DNA of 64,000 bases from Variovorax brevis. GTDB lineage: Bacteria; Pseudomonadota; Gammaproteobacteria; Burkholderiales; Burkholderiaceae_C. A program made the position numbers and the translations under genes. The stretch is taken from assembly GCF_030317105.1 (NCBI RefSeq), contig NZ_JASZYG010000014.1:62001-126000 (forward strand), given 5' to 3'. The notes under the pieces were generated by a model. That model saw nothing but the letters and a program-made list of their open reading frames with translations. It made no database searches and was not told the DNA's origin. Shown piece after piece: positions 8,491 through 17,500 of the stretch (its first letter is position 1; every line of letters starts with the position of its first letter).

Positions 8491-9474
8491 ATGAGACTGC
8501 TCAAGACCCTCACCATCGCGTTGGCCTGCGCCACCACGCTGCCGCTCATGACGACTGAAGCCCACGCCGATGGCTTCCCCGACAAGCCGATCATGCTGGT
8601 GATCCCCTTCCCGCCGGGCGGCCCCACCGATGCGATGGCGCGCACGCTCGCCGCTGAAATGAAAGACCGCCTCGGCCAGCCGATGATTGTGGAGAACCGC
8701 GCCGGCGCGGGCGGCAACATCGGCGCGGAGTACGTCGCGCGTGCCACGCCTGACGGCCAGACCCTGCTGTTCGGCACCTCGGGCCCGCTCGCAATCAATT
8801 CGAGCCTTTATCGCAAGATCAACTACGACCCGGCGAAGAGCTTTGCGCCGGTCATCCAGGTCGGCCACCTGCCGAACATCCTGGTCGTGAACCCGAGCGT
8901 TCCGGCCAACAACGTGAAGGAACTCATCGCCTATGCCAAGGCCCATCCGGGCAAGCTGAGCTATGCGTCCTCGGGCAACGGCGCGTCGTCGCATCTGGCG
9001 GGCGTCATGTTCAACGAGATGACGGGTTCTGATCTGCAACACATCCCCTACAAAGGCACCGGCCCCGCCTTGACCGACCTGCTCGGCGGCCAGGTCAGCA
9101 TGAGTTTTACCGACGTGCTCACCGCGATGCCCTACGTCAAGTCCGGCAAGCTGCGCGCGCTCGGCGTGACGACGGCTGCGCGCTCGCAAGCCATGCCCGA
9201 AGTGCCGACGGTGGCCGAGCAAGGCGTGCCCGGCTACGACGTGAGCGTTTTCTTCGGCATCGTCGCGCCGGCCGGCACGCCGCCCGACCGCGTCGCCAAG
9301 CTCAACAAGGCATTCGTCGAGGTGCTGGCCACGCCCAAGGTGAAGCAGTTGTTCGCCGCGCAAGGCCTGGAGCCCGCGCCGTCGTCCACGCCCGAGCAAC
9401 TCGGCAAGTTCATCGGAACGCAGACGGCCAAGTGGGCCGTCGTGGTGAAGCAATCCGGCGCCCAACTCGACTGA
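8491..9474 (+). CDS. Bug-family tripartite tricarboxylate transporter receptor, copy 1
   Basis: A 327-residue periplasmic receptor of the Bug/TctC family. The Sec signal peptide ends around residue 26 (TTEAHA). The mature protein begins FPDKPIMLVIPFPPGGPTD, the conserved opening of the family. Other marks are ENRAGAGGNIGAEYVARA, IPYKGTGPALTDLLGGQV and GLEPAPSSTPEQ near the end. Family members bind carboxylates or other small ligands and hand them to a TctA/TctB membrane pair; no such pair is in this window. The gene starts 32 bp after the dehydrogenase. The ligand is probably the acid degraded by this operon. Confidence 0.92.
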   Translation: MRLLKTLTIALACATTLPLMTTEAHADGFPDKPIMLVIPFPPGGPTDAMARTLAAEMKDRLGQPMIVENRAGAGGNIGAEYVARATPDGQTLLFGTSGPLAINSSLYRKINYDPAKSFAPVIQVGHLPNILVVNPSVPANNVKELIAYAKAHPGKLSYASSGNGASSHLAGVMFNEMTGSDLQHIPYKGTGPALTDLLGGQVSMSFTDVLTAMPYVKSGKLRALGVTTAARSQAMPEVPTVAEQGVPGYDVSVFFGIVAPAGTPPDRVAKLNKAFVEVLATPKVKQLFAAQGLEPAPSSTPEQLGKFIGTQTAKWAVVVKQSGAQLD

Positions 9475-9595
9475 GAAGGTGTGAGCCTTTCTACTGCGGC
9501 CACCGATCCCGGGCCTGTGGTGCTCACCGTACTGGAGTACGGTTCCGCTCCGCGACCCGACCTCGGCGCCCTCGCTACGAAAGCTTCACACCTTC
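9475..9595. repeat. Large imperfect palindrome between two receptor genes
   Basis: The intergenic gap is filled by a two-armed palindrome. The outer arms, 9475-9491 and 9579-9595, pair at 15 of 17 positions. At the centre, 9526-9532 and 9537-9543 form a perfect 7-bp stem around TGGA. The middle arms pair partially. The element starts at the stop codon of receptor 1 and ends 19 bp before the AGGAGG of receptor 2. It may be a dispersed repeat or an RNA structure that uncouples expression of the two receptors. No other copy was seen in the window. Confidence 0.6.
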
Positions 9596-9626
9596 TGAAT
9601 TCCCACAAATTACCAGGAGGCAAGAC

Positions 9627-10607
9627 ATGAGATTCACACTGACCCGCAGGAACCTGCTGACCGCCACATCGGCCGCGCTGGCATGCAGCGTTGGCGGCGC
9701 CGCACTCGCGGCCGGCTTCCCCGAGAAGCCGATCACGCTGATCGTCCCCTATGCCGCAGGCGGCCCGACCGACCAGCACCTGCGCGTGCTCGCCGACGAA
9801 GCCGGCAAGATCCTGGGCCAGGCCGTGGTGCTCGACAGCCGCCCCGGCGCCAACGGCATCAACGCCGCAGCCGCCATGCCGCGCGCCAACCCGGACGGCT
9901 ACACGCTGGCCGTGCTGCCCGCGTCGGTGTACCGCGAGCCCTACGTCAACAAGGTCGCGTACGACCCGGCCACGAGCTTCTCCTACATCCTGATGCTGTC
10001 CGACTACACCTTCGGCCTGACCGTGAAGGCTGATGCGCCGTGGAAGACCTGGAAGGAATTTGCCGCCGATGCCGCCAAGCGCCCGGGCAAGATCAACGTC
10101 GGCGCCACCGGCGCAGTCGGCACGCCGCGCATCGTGATGGACGAAGTGGCGACCGCCGCCAACATCCAGTTCAACATGGTCCCGTACAAGGGCGACGCCG
10201 ACGTGGCCAATGCCATCCTCGGCGGCCACATCGACGCGGCGCCGCTGTCGGGCGTGGCCGTGCCGCACATCGAGGCCGGCAAGATGCGCTATCTCACGAT
10301 GCTCACGGCCAAGCGCGTCAAGCGCTATCCGGATCTGCCGACACTCAAGGAGCAAGGCGTCGACGCCTTCATCGAATCGCCCTACGGCATCGCCGGCCCG
10401 GCCGGCATGGACCCGGCCAAGGTGAAAGTCATCCACGACGCGTTCAAGAAAGCGCTCGAATCCCCGGCCGGCCTGCGCGTGCTCGACCAGTTGAACCAGC
10501 AAGTCAACTACATGGGTCCGGACGACTATCGCAAGTACGCGCTCGCGGCGACTGCCCGCGAGAAAGACCGCGTCGCCCGCCTGCGCAAGGCCGGGTTGCT
10601 GGATTGA
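9627..10607 (+). CDS. Bug-family tripartite tricarboxylate transporter receptor, copy 2
   Basis: A second Bug/TctC receptor, 326 residues, only moderately similar to copy 1. Its signal peptide has a twin-arginine pattern (LTRRNLLTATSAALA) and ends near residue 29, so export may use Tat rather than Sec. The mature start FPEKPITLIVPYAAGGPTD and the block MVPYKGDADVANAILGGHI are family hallmarks. An ideal AGGAGG at 9615-9620 precedes the ATG. The two receptors in one operon probably bind different but related ligands, or arose by duplication and diverged. No membrane partner is nearby. Confidence 0.92.
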   Translation: MRFTLTRRNLLTATSAALACSVGGAALAAGFPEKPITLIVPYAAGGPTDQHLRVLADEAGKILGQAVVLDSRPGANGINAAAAMPRANPDGYTLAVLPASVYREPYVNKVAYDPATSFSYILMLSDYTFGLTVKADAPWKTWKEFAADAAKRPGKINVGATGAVGTPRIVMDEVATAANIQFNMVPYKGDADVANAILGGHIDAAPLSGVAVPHIEAGKMRYLTMLTAKRVKRYPDLPTLKEQGVDAFIESPYGIAGPAGMDPAKVKVIHDAFKKALESPAGLRVLDQLNQQVNYMGPDDYRKYALAATAREKDRVARLRKAGLLD

Positions 10608-10612
10608 ACGGC

Positions 10613-11836
10613 ATGGGCACGACTCCTCCCCGCGCCCTTGATGGCGTGCGCGTGCTCGACCTGAGCCGCGTCCTGGCCGGCCCCTGGTGCGCGCAGTTGC
10701 TCGGCGACCTGGGCGCCGACGTGGTCAAGGTCGAGGCGCCCGGCCGCGGCGACGACGCACGCGAATTGGGCGTGGCGATGGAAACCGAGCAACCCGCCGG
10801 CAAGGGACGCGACTCCAACTTCTTCCTCGCCTGCAACCGCAACAAGCGCTCCATCGCCATCGACTTTTCCAAGCCGGCCGGCGCCAGCCTGGTGCGCTCG
10901 CTGGCGCGCGAGTGCGACGTCCTGGTCGAGAACTTCAAGGCCGGCACGCTGCGCCGCTACGGGCTCGACTACGAGACGCTGCGCGAGATCAACCCGCGCC
11001 TGATCTACTGCTCCGTCACCGGCTTCGGGCAAGACGGGCCTTACGCGCCGCGCCCCGCCTACGACTTCGTGATGCAGGCGATGACCGGCATGATGAGCAC
11101 CTGCGGCCCGGCCGATGGTGCACCGATGCGCACGGCCATTCCGCAGACCGACCTGGTCACCGGCTACCAGGCCAGCCTGGCGGTGCTGGGTGCCTTGATC
11201 CAGCGCGGCGTCACCGGCCGCGGCCAATTCATCGACGCCGCGATGCTCGACGCGAGCATCGGCTTCAACGTGCACCTGGCGCAAGGCTATTTGCTCAACG
11301 GCGAAGTGCCTTCGCGCCAGGGCAACAACAACCCGATCGCGGCGCCTTCGGGCGTGTTCCGCACGAGCGATGGATGGGCGGTGATTGCGGCCGGCAACGA
11401 CCGCCAATTCGCCGAACTCTGCAACGTGCTCGAGTGCCCGTCGCTCGCCACCGATCCGCGCTTCACCACCAACGGCCAGCGCGTCGCCGAACGCGAGGCG
11501 CTGCATGCGGAAATCGAGCCGCGGATTGCGCTGCAAACGACCGCGCACTGGCTTGCATTGCTCGAAGCCGCGAACATCCCCTGCACCCGCATCAACACGA
11601 TGGACCAAGTCTTCGACGATCCGCAGGTGCGCCATCGCAAGATGACGGTGGAGGTCGAACACGGCAGCGGTCGCACCATTCCCATCCTGCGCAGCACGCT
11701 GAACATGAGCGACAGCCCCGTCAGCTACCGCGCGCCGCCGCAACTCGGCCAGCACACCGACGAAGTGCTCGCGCAGTGGCTGGCGTTGGATGCCAGGCAG
11801 ATCGAGACACTGCACGACAGCGGCGTGGCGGCATGA
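10613..11836 (+). CDS. CaiB/BaiF family CoA-transferase, copy 1
   Basis: A 407-residue class III CoA-transferase. The N-terminal block DGVRVLDLSRVLAGPW and the following GDLGADVVKVE are the usual Rossmann-like CoA-binding start. The catalytic Asp is expected at residue 180 in QTDLVTG. Members interlock as dimers and move CoA between acids such as oxalate, carnitine or alkylsuccinates. The ATG lies 5 bp after the receptor stop, and the stop overlaps the next ATG (ATGA at 11833-11836), so the genes are tightly coupled. It probably activates the imported acid as its CoA thioester before oxidation by the dehydrogenase of the operon. Confidence 0.92.
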   Translation: MGTTPPRALDGVRVLDLSRVLAGPWCAQLLGDLGADVVKVEAPGRGDDARELGVAMETEQPAGKGRDSNFFLACNRNKRSIAIDFSKPAGASLVRSLARECDVLVENFKAGTLRRYGLDYETLREINPRLIYCSVTGFGQDGPYAPRPAYDFVMQAMTGMMSTCGPADGAPMRTAIPQTDLVTGYQASLAVLGALIQRGVTGRGQFIDAAMLDASIGFNVHLAQGYLLNGEVPSRQGNNNPIAAPSGVFRTSDGWAVIAAGNDRQFAELCNVLECPSLATDPRFTTNGQRVAEREALHAEIEPRIALQTTAHWLALLEAANIPCTRINTMDQVFDDPQVRHRKMTVEVEHGSGRTIPILRSTLNMSDSPVSYRAPPQLGQHTDEVLAQWLALDARQIETLHDSGVAA

Positions 11837-12258
11837 ACGACTTCGCGCACGAACCCCTGGGCCTGCTCTTCGGCCTGCCCATGCCGATGGCGCAGGCTTT
11901 CGGGCTGCGCGGCGAAAGCATCGGCGGCATGCAGGCCACCGTACGCATGCCGCGCAACGACATGCACACCAACAGCCGCGGCGACGTGCACGGCGGCGCG
12001 CTCGCGGTGCTGCTCGACTGCACGCTCGCCAGCGCCGCACGCGCCCATGCGCCGACACGCTTCGGGGTCATCACGGTCGACATGGCGCTGCACTTTGTCG
12101 CGCCCTGCGACGGCGACATCATCGGCAGCGCCACCTGCGAACGCCGCGGAAGATCGCTGTGCTTCGTGCGCGGCGAGGCACGCAACGAACAGGGCGACTT
12201 GCTGGCCCTGGCCACCGGCACCTTCAAGCTGGTCGAGCGGTCTCCCACAAGCAACTGA
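11833..12258 (+). CDS. PaaI-type hotdog thioesterase
   Basis: A 141-residue single hotdog-domain protein. The motif HTNSRGDVHGGALAVLLD near residues 44-61 is the PaaI-type active-site segment, with a His/Gly turn followed by the acidic helix residue. Members hydrolyse acyl-CoA thioesters, often aromatic or short-chain, and work as dimers or tetramers in the cytoplasm. Its start overlaps the stop of the CoA-transferase gene. In this operon it may release the product or recover CoA from dead-end thioesters. The natural substrate is not determined by the sequence. Confidence 0.88.
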   Translation: MNDFAHEPLGLLFGLPMPMAQAFGLRGESIGGMQATVRMPRNDMHTNSRGDVHGGALAVLLDCTLASAARAHAPTRFGVITVDMALHFVAPCDGDIIGSATCERRGRSLCFVRGEARNEQGDLLALATGTFKLVERSPTSN

Positions 12259-12285
12259 ATCCACTTTCTGCGGTAAACAAGCCCC

Positions 12286-13410
12286 ATGACCACCCCACTG
12301 AACACCGGCGCACTCGCGGGCATCCGCGTGCTCGACATCTCGCGCATCCTCGGCGGCCCCTACTGCGGCCAGATCCTCGGCGACCACGGCGCCGACGTGC
12401 TCAAGGTCGAGCCGCCGCAAGGCGACGACACGCGCACCTGGGGCCCGCCCTTCCGGGACGGCGTGGCCTCGTACTACCACGGCCTGAACCGCAACAAGCG
12501 CACCATGTCGCTGGACCTCGGCAGCGAAGACGGGCGCGCGGCCCTGCTGGCGCTGGTCGCCGAGGCCGACGTGCTGATCGAGAACTTCAAGACCGGCACG
12601 ATGGAGCGCTGGGGCATCGGCTACGACGAATTGTCGAAGCGCTTTCCGGGGTTGATCTGGTGCCGCGTGTCTGGCTTTGGCGCGGACGGCCCGCTCGGCG
12701 CGCTGCCGGGCTACGACGCCGCGGTGCAGGCGATGACCGGCATCATGAGCGTCAACGGCGAAGCCTCCGGCGACGCGTTGCGCGTGGGCTTGCCGGTGGT
12801 CGACATGGTGACGGGGCTCAATGCAGTGATCGGCGTGTTGCTCGCGTTGCAGGAACGCCAGCGCAGCGGCAAGGGGCAGTTCGTGGAAGCGGCGCTGTAC
12901 GACAGCGGGCTTTCGCTGCTGCACCCGCACGCGGCCAACTGGTTCATGGATGGCCGCAAGCCCAAGCGCACGGGCAATGCGCACCCCAACATCTATCCCT
13001 ACGACGCGCTGAACACCGGCACCGATCCGATCTTCCTGGCCGTGGGCAACGACCGCCAGTTCGCGAGCTTTTGCGGTGTCATCGGCCGTGCGGAGCTGGC
13101 GCAAGATCCGATGTATCAAACCGCCGGGTCGCGTTCGGTCAACCGGGTGGCGCTCAAGGAGACGCTGGAGGCCACCTTGGCCTCATTTGACGGACGCACG
13201 CTGGTGGACGATCTGATGGCGGCCGGCGTGCCTGCCGCGCCGGTGCTGGCGGTGGATGCGGCGCTGGAGCATCCGCACACGGTCCATCGGGAAATGGTGG
13301 TGGAACTGGAGGGCGGCTACCGGGGGATTGGGGCCCCGGTGAAGTTGAGCCGTACGCCGGCGAGCTATCGGCATGCGCCGTTGACGCCGGGGGATGGGTT
13401 TTTGGCTTGA
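12286..13410 (+). CDS. CaiB/BaiF family CoA-transferase, copy 2
   Basis: A second class III CoA-transferase, 374 residues, distinct from copy 1 but with the same architecture. It begins AGIRVLDISRILGGPYCGQ and has the catalytic Asp at residue 173 in VVDMVTG. The internal IENFKTGTMERWG and VGNDRQFASF segments match the family. It is 27 bp downstream of the thioesterase gene and closes the operon. Two different class III transferases in one operon suggest two acids or two CoA-transfer steps in the pathway. About 146 bp of non-coding DNA follow before the type VI island. Confidence 0.92.
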   Translation: MTTPLNTGALAGIRVLDISRILGGPYCGQILGDHGADVLKVEPPQGDDTRTWGPPFRDGVASYYHGLNRNKRTMSLDLGSEDGRAALLALVAEADVLIENFKTGTMERWGIGYDELSKRFPGLIWCRVSGFGADGPLGALPGYDAAVQAMTGIMSVNGEASGDALRVGLPVVDMVTGLNAVIGVLLALQERQRSGKGQFVEAALYDSGLSLLHPHAANWFMDGRKPKRTGNAHPNIYPYDALNTGTDPIFLAVGNDRQFASFCGVIGRAELAQDPMYQTAGSRSVNRVALKETLEATLASFDGRTLVDDLMAAGVPAAPVLAVDAALEHPHTVHREMVVELEGGYRGIGAPVKLSRTPASYRHAPLTPGDGFLA

Positions 13411-13556
13411 GGGGCGGGGGGCAGTCGCAATTGCAATGCAGCAAGGTCCCCCGTCGAAGCATGGCCGCGCTGTGCTAAAACGCGCCTGCGAATTTCAAGC
13501 TCATCCGCCTCAGCCGCAAGCCCGATCTTTCAAGAAAAAGACGCAATTTGTGTCGT

Positions 13557-14525
13557 TCATTCAGCCGCAATTGCGTCCGGACCAACGGTTGAAAAAAGAA
13601 GATCACACTCCGCGCAGGCGATCGCCCACTGTCCTGTTTTTTGACGTGGACAAGAAAATCTGTTAGGTGCCTTCAGCGCCAAGAAGGCCTCGATAACCCG
13701 TTCATATTCTGAGTCCTTAGCAAGGAAATACTTGTCCGCCATTGTGATTTTTCTAGAACACCCAAAGTCTTGAGCAACATTCCAGTCGTCATCTCAAAAC
13801 TGGCAATATCGCTTTCGTCCGGCCTTGCCGTTTCATTCATGACAATCCAGGTCCTGGTGATCTTGTCCATGCGGGCTGCGAATGGTGCCAAGTGTAATCC
13901 TGCCATATGCCCCTTCTTGAAGAATCGCGCGCATTGCCGAGCCAAAAGCAGCAACCGAGGATCTTTGCTTCGAAGGCGATATTTCTGCAACCTGCTAAGT
14001 CTCATGCCAATATCGGAATTCAAATATTCCCCGATCACTTCCGCCATGAATTTGCGGATCACTTGCATAGCAATCTATCAGAAAGCCCATCGAGTAGCAT
14101 TTGCTTGAGCAGAAAAAAAAGTTGCTTAAGCCTTCATGAACATTTCTTTCATACCAGTTTTTTAAAAATTCACTTTTTATCTCAAAGACAGGCAAATTCG
14201 ATCGATTGATTTTATCTCCAACAGCGTAGAAAGACGAAAAATGACAAAACAGGGAAGGTTCTTTCTCAAGATCACCAAGCGCGGGAGCCATCAATTCTGA
14301 AATGCCTCGAAGGCCATCGGTCTCTATGCGCACTCCGGCCTGTTTTGCTCGCATCCTTATGTTCGCGCCAATTTCTCTGGACTCCGGAAAAAAGATGGTG
14401 CTCACAATCTCCCGCTCGACTCCCGCGTTTAAAGGATCCTTCAGAAATTCCCGAAGGAGTACTCTTTGCTGTTGTTGCTGAAGCTTTGCGTTCAGTTTTT
14501 GACTCTTGACGTTTGAATTCATCAT
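13557..14525 (-). pseudogene. Disrupted AT-rich gene after Rhs toxin, probable immunity gene
   Basis: Directly after the rhs stop, with an ATGA overlap at 14522-14525, a frame of 176 codons begins (MMNSNVKSQKL). It runs to a stop at 13995, but coding-like sequence continues in another frame from 14068 (MQVIRKFMAEVI) to about 13745. From 13742 it continues in a third frame (MADKYFLAKDSEY) to a stop at 13557. The second shift falls at a run of five A bases near 13750. One extra A would join ...GVLEK to ITMADKYF. Joined, the product would be about 320 residues, helical and without signal peptide. The region is much more AT-rich than its surroundings. The position strongly suggests a cognate immunity protein. 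I do not recognise the family. Two sequencing errors would be an alternative explanation. Confidence 0.55.
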
Positions 14526-17500
14526 ATGTGTTCAACCACGGGGCCGCCGGTCTGATATTTCCATGCGCCATTTTTTTCAGATGCTGATGGCAATCCATCC
14601 TGACCCAGTACTTTTGCCTCGCCAACATGCCAATGAGCACAGGGATGGACGTCGTCCGCTTTGTGGTGAGACAAGACCATGACCTTGTCTTCTCCTCCAT
14701 ATGGCTGCGCCACCTTATAGATGTATTGCTCCATACCCGGGGGCGCGGCCCGTCTTCCACTAAACAGGCCCGATGCGGTCCTCTGTGCAAAGGGCGCAGC
14801 AGTAAGAGGTATTCGGGCACGCCTCAACGCCTCTCGTCGAGCTTGATTAGAGGTTAGTGTGGCCCCGCACTTCTTCTGTTGAGCCTCCGTCCTTGAAGTT
14901 GCCTTTTTCTGCAGCCCAAGCGGATCCATCCACTCGACGGGGTTCGGTGCATATTGCTGCAAGTTGATCCCGCCCGCGAGACGGATGGGATCCTGGCTGA
15001 CAAATCGCCCACTCTGCGGGTCGTAGTACCGATACCGGTTGTAGTGCAGCCCCGTCTCTTCATCCAGATATTGCCCCTGGAACCGAATCGGGTTCCTGAT
15101 CCCTGCCTTCCTCGCTGCCTCACTGATCGTGATGCTGGCCTCGCCCCACGCCCTGTAGCTCGCCTCCCACGCAATCTCGCCGCCCGCGTCCGTCAACTCC
15201 ATCGGCGTGCCCAAATGGTCGCACTGGTAGTAGTGAACGCGCTCCAGTCTTGACGGCCCCTCTCCGTCCTCGCCGATCCCCGGCTGATAGTTGCCGTTGT
15301 AAAGCGGATCGCGGTCCAGATCGTAGTTGGCGTCGTTCCCCGCGTAGGCCGTGGCGAGGTGCTTCGGCCGCCTCAGCATGGCCTGGCAGATGTCCCCCCG
15401 GCTGGTGGCTTGCAGGAGGGGCACGAAGCTGCCGGGCTCGTACACGTAGTGCGTAGTGCGCAGGTACAGCGGATCGCTTTCCCAAGCCATCTGGTCGCCG
15501 TCCCAGCCGTAGAGGGTGGTCCCCAAGCCGCGCTCCCTGGTCTGGCGACGGTACTCGCTGGCGTACCACTGGCTGCCCGCGCCGCCCGGCTCGATGATGA
15601 TGGGCTCGCTCTTCTTGGCGATGCGCCGGCCCAAGGGGTCATAGAGGTAGGTGGTGCGGGTTTGGGCGCTGCGACTTTCCTGCAGACGACCCAGCGCGTT
15701 CCAGTGAAAGCGGGTGGTGTGGCCGTTGTGGCGGCGGAGCACGACGTTGCCGCGCCGGTCGTAGTCGTAGTGGGTGCCGGCGTAGTCCTTGATGAGGTTG
15801 TCCAGCACCGGATGGATGTGGGTGGCGCGCGCAGGCGTTGTGGTTTCGCCATCACCTTGCACGCCGCTGTCCACCATGTTGCTGGCCGGATCGAAGGCAA
15901 AGGTCTCGGTGCCCAGGCGGCTGTTGACTTGCAGCAAGCGCCCGACGGGGTCGTAGCGGTAGCTCAAGGCGCCTCGGCGGCTGTCGCCGATGCCGGTGAG
16001 TTGGCCGGCTCGGTCGTAGTCGTAGTGGCGCTTCAGGCTGAAGGCGGAGCCGGTCGCAGCTTGCCCCGGTGTCTGGAAGCGGCTCAGCAGCTGCGCTTTC
16101 AATCGTCCGGCCGGGTCGTACTGGCGCTCTTCGGCGATACGGTTGCCCTGCTCGCGGCGCACTTCGCGATGAAGGTCGTCGCGCTCGATGTGCAGGGCTT
16201 GTTCGTCATCGAGCATCAGGCCGTGCACATGGCCGTTGCCGTAGGTGAGCCAGTTCAGGGCATGGCCGTCGGGGCGCACGGTGCGGATGCGGTGGCCCAG
16301 TTCGTCATGGCGGTGTTGCCACACGGCCGTCAGCGGCTCGGTGGTGGCGCGGCCATTGCTGTCAATGCGGTAGTGGTGGTGCTCGCTGTGTACGTTGCCG
16401 ACGGGGTCGTGGAACCACTGCAGGTGGATGTGCGCGTTGCGCGCATCGGTCAGGCGGCCGTTGCCGTCGTAGGCGTAGCTGTCGGTTTGAAGGGTGGCGG
16501 GGTCGATGTGGCCGCTGGCCTTGTCGTACAGGCCTGCCTGGCGCTCGGTCAGTCGGCCCAGCGGGTCGAAGCTCAACCGCGTGAGGCTGTCGGCCTGCGC
16601 GATCTGGCGCAGCGCGCCGCTCGCAGGATCGTGGTGGTAGTGGGTGCGACTGGCGTCGAAGTGGGTCTCGCTGATGAGTTGGCCCACAGGGTCGTAGGCG
16701 AAGGAGTGGACGCGGCCGTTCTCGTTTTCAAGGGTGGCCAAGCGGCCCAGTCGGTCCCAACCGTAGGCCAGCGTGTTGCCGTTGGCATCGATGCGCCGGG
16801 CGATGAGGCCGGCGGCGCTGTAGTCGTAGCGGGTCTGGCGCTCGAGCGCGTCGCGATGATCGACAAGGCGCCCTTCGGCGTCGTGCCGCAGGTGCTCATA
16901 GGCGCCGTCGGGGTGGGTGACCTGCGCGAGCTGGCCGCGTTCGTAGCGGTACTGGGTGGCTTCGCCGGCTGCGTTGGTGGCCTTCAGCAAGCGCCCTCGC
17001 TCGTCGTAGGTCCAGCGGCTGGTCTTGCCCGAGCAGTCGGTGTACGTGGTGAGTTGACCGGCTGCGTCGTAAGTGAGCTTCTTCTTGCCGCCCTTGGCGT
17101 CGGTGATTTCCACCGGGAGGCCGTGTTCGTTGTAGCTGTATTCGGTCTTGTGGCCCAGCGGGTCGATTTCCTCGACGAGGTTCGCGCCGTCGTAAGCGCG
17201 CTTCCACGCATGGCCCTCGCCGTCGCGAATGCCGGTGAGGTTGTCCTGTGCGTCGTAGGCGAAGTGGACGGTGCTGTGGTCGGCGCGGGTGTGGCTCAGC
17301 AGGTTGCTGCGCGAGTCGTAGGTGTAGCTGTCCTTGCCGCCGTCGGGGTGGATGTGCGTGGTGACGTTCTTGTTTGCATCCCGGAAGAACCACTCTTCGT
17401 TCTCGTAGATCTTGCCGTCCGCGCCGGTGACGGCCGGGTGGACGATGCGGTAGGTGTAGCCCTCGAGGTCGTAGTAATAGAGGGTCTCGGCGCCCATCGC

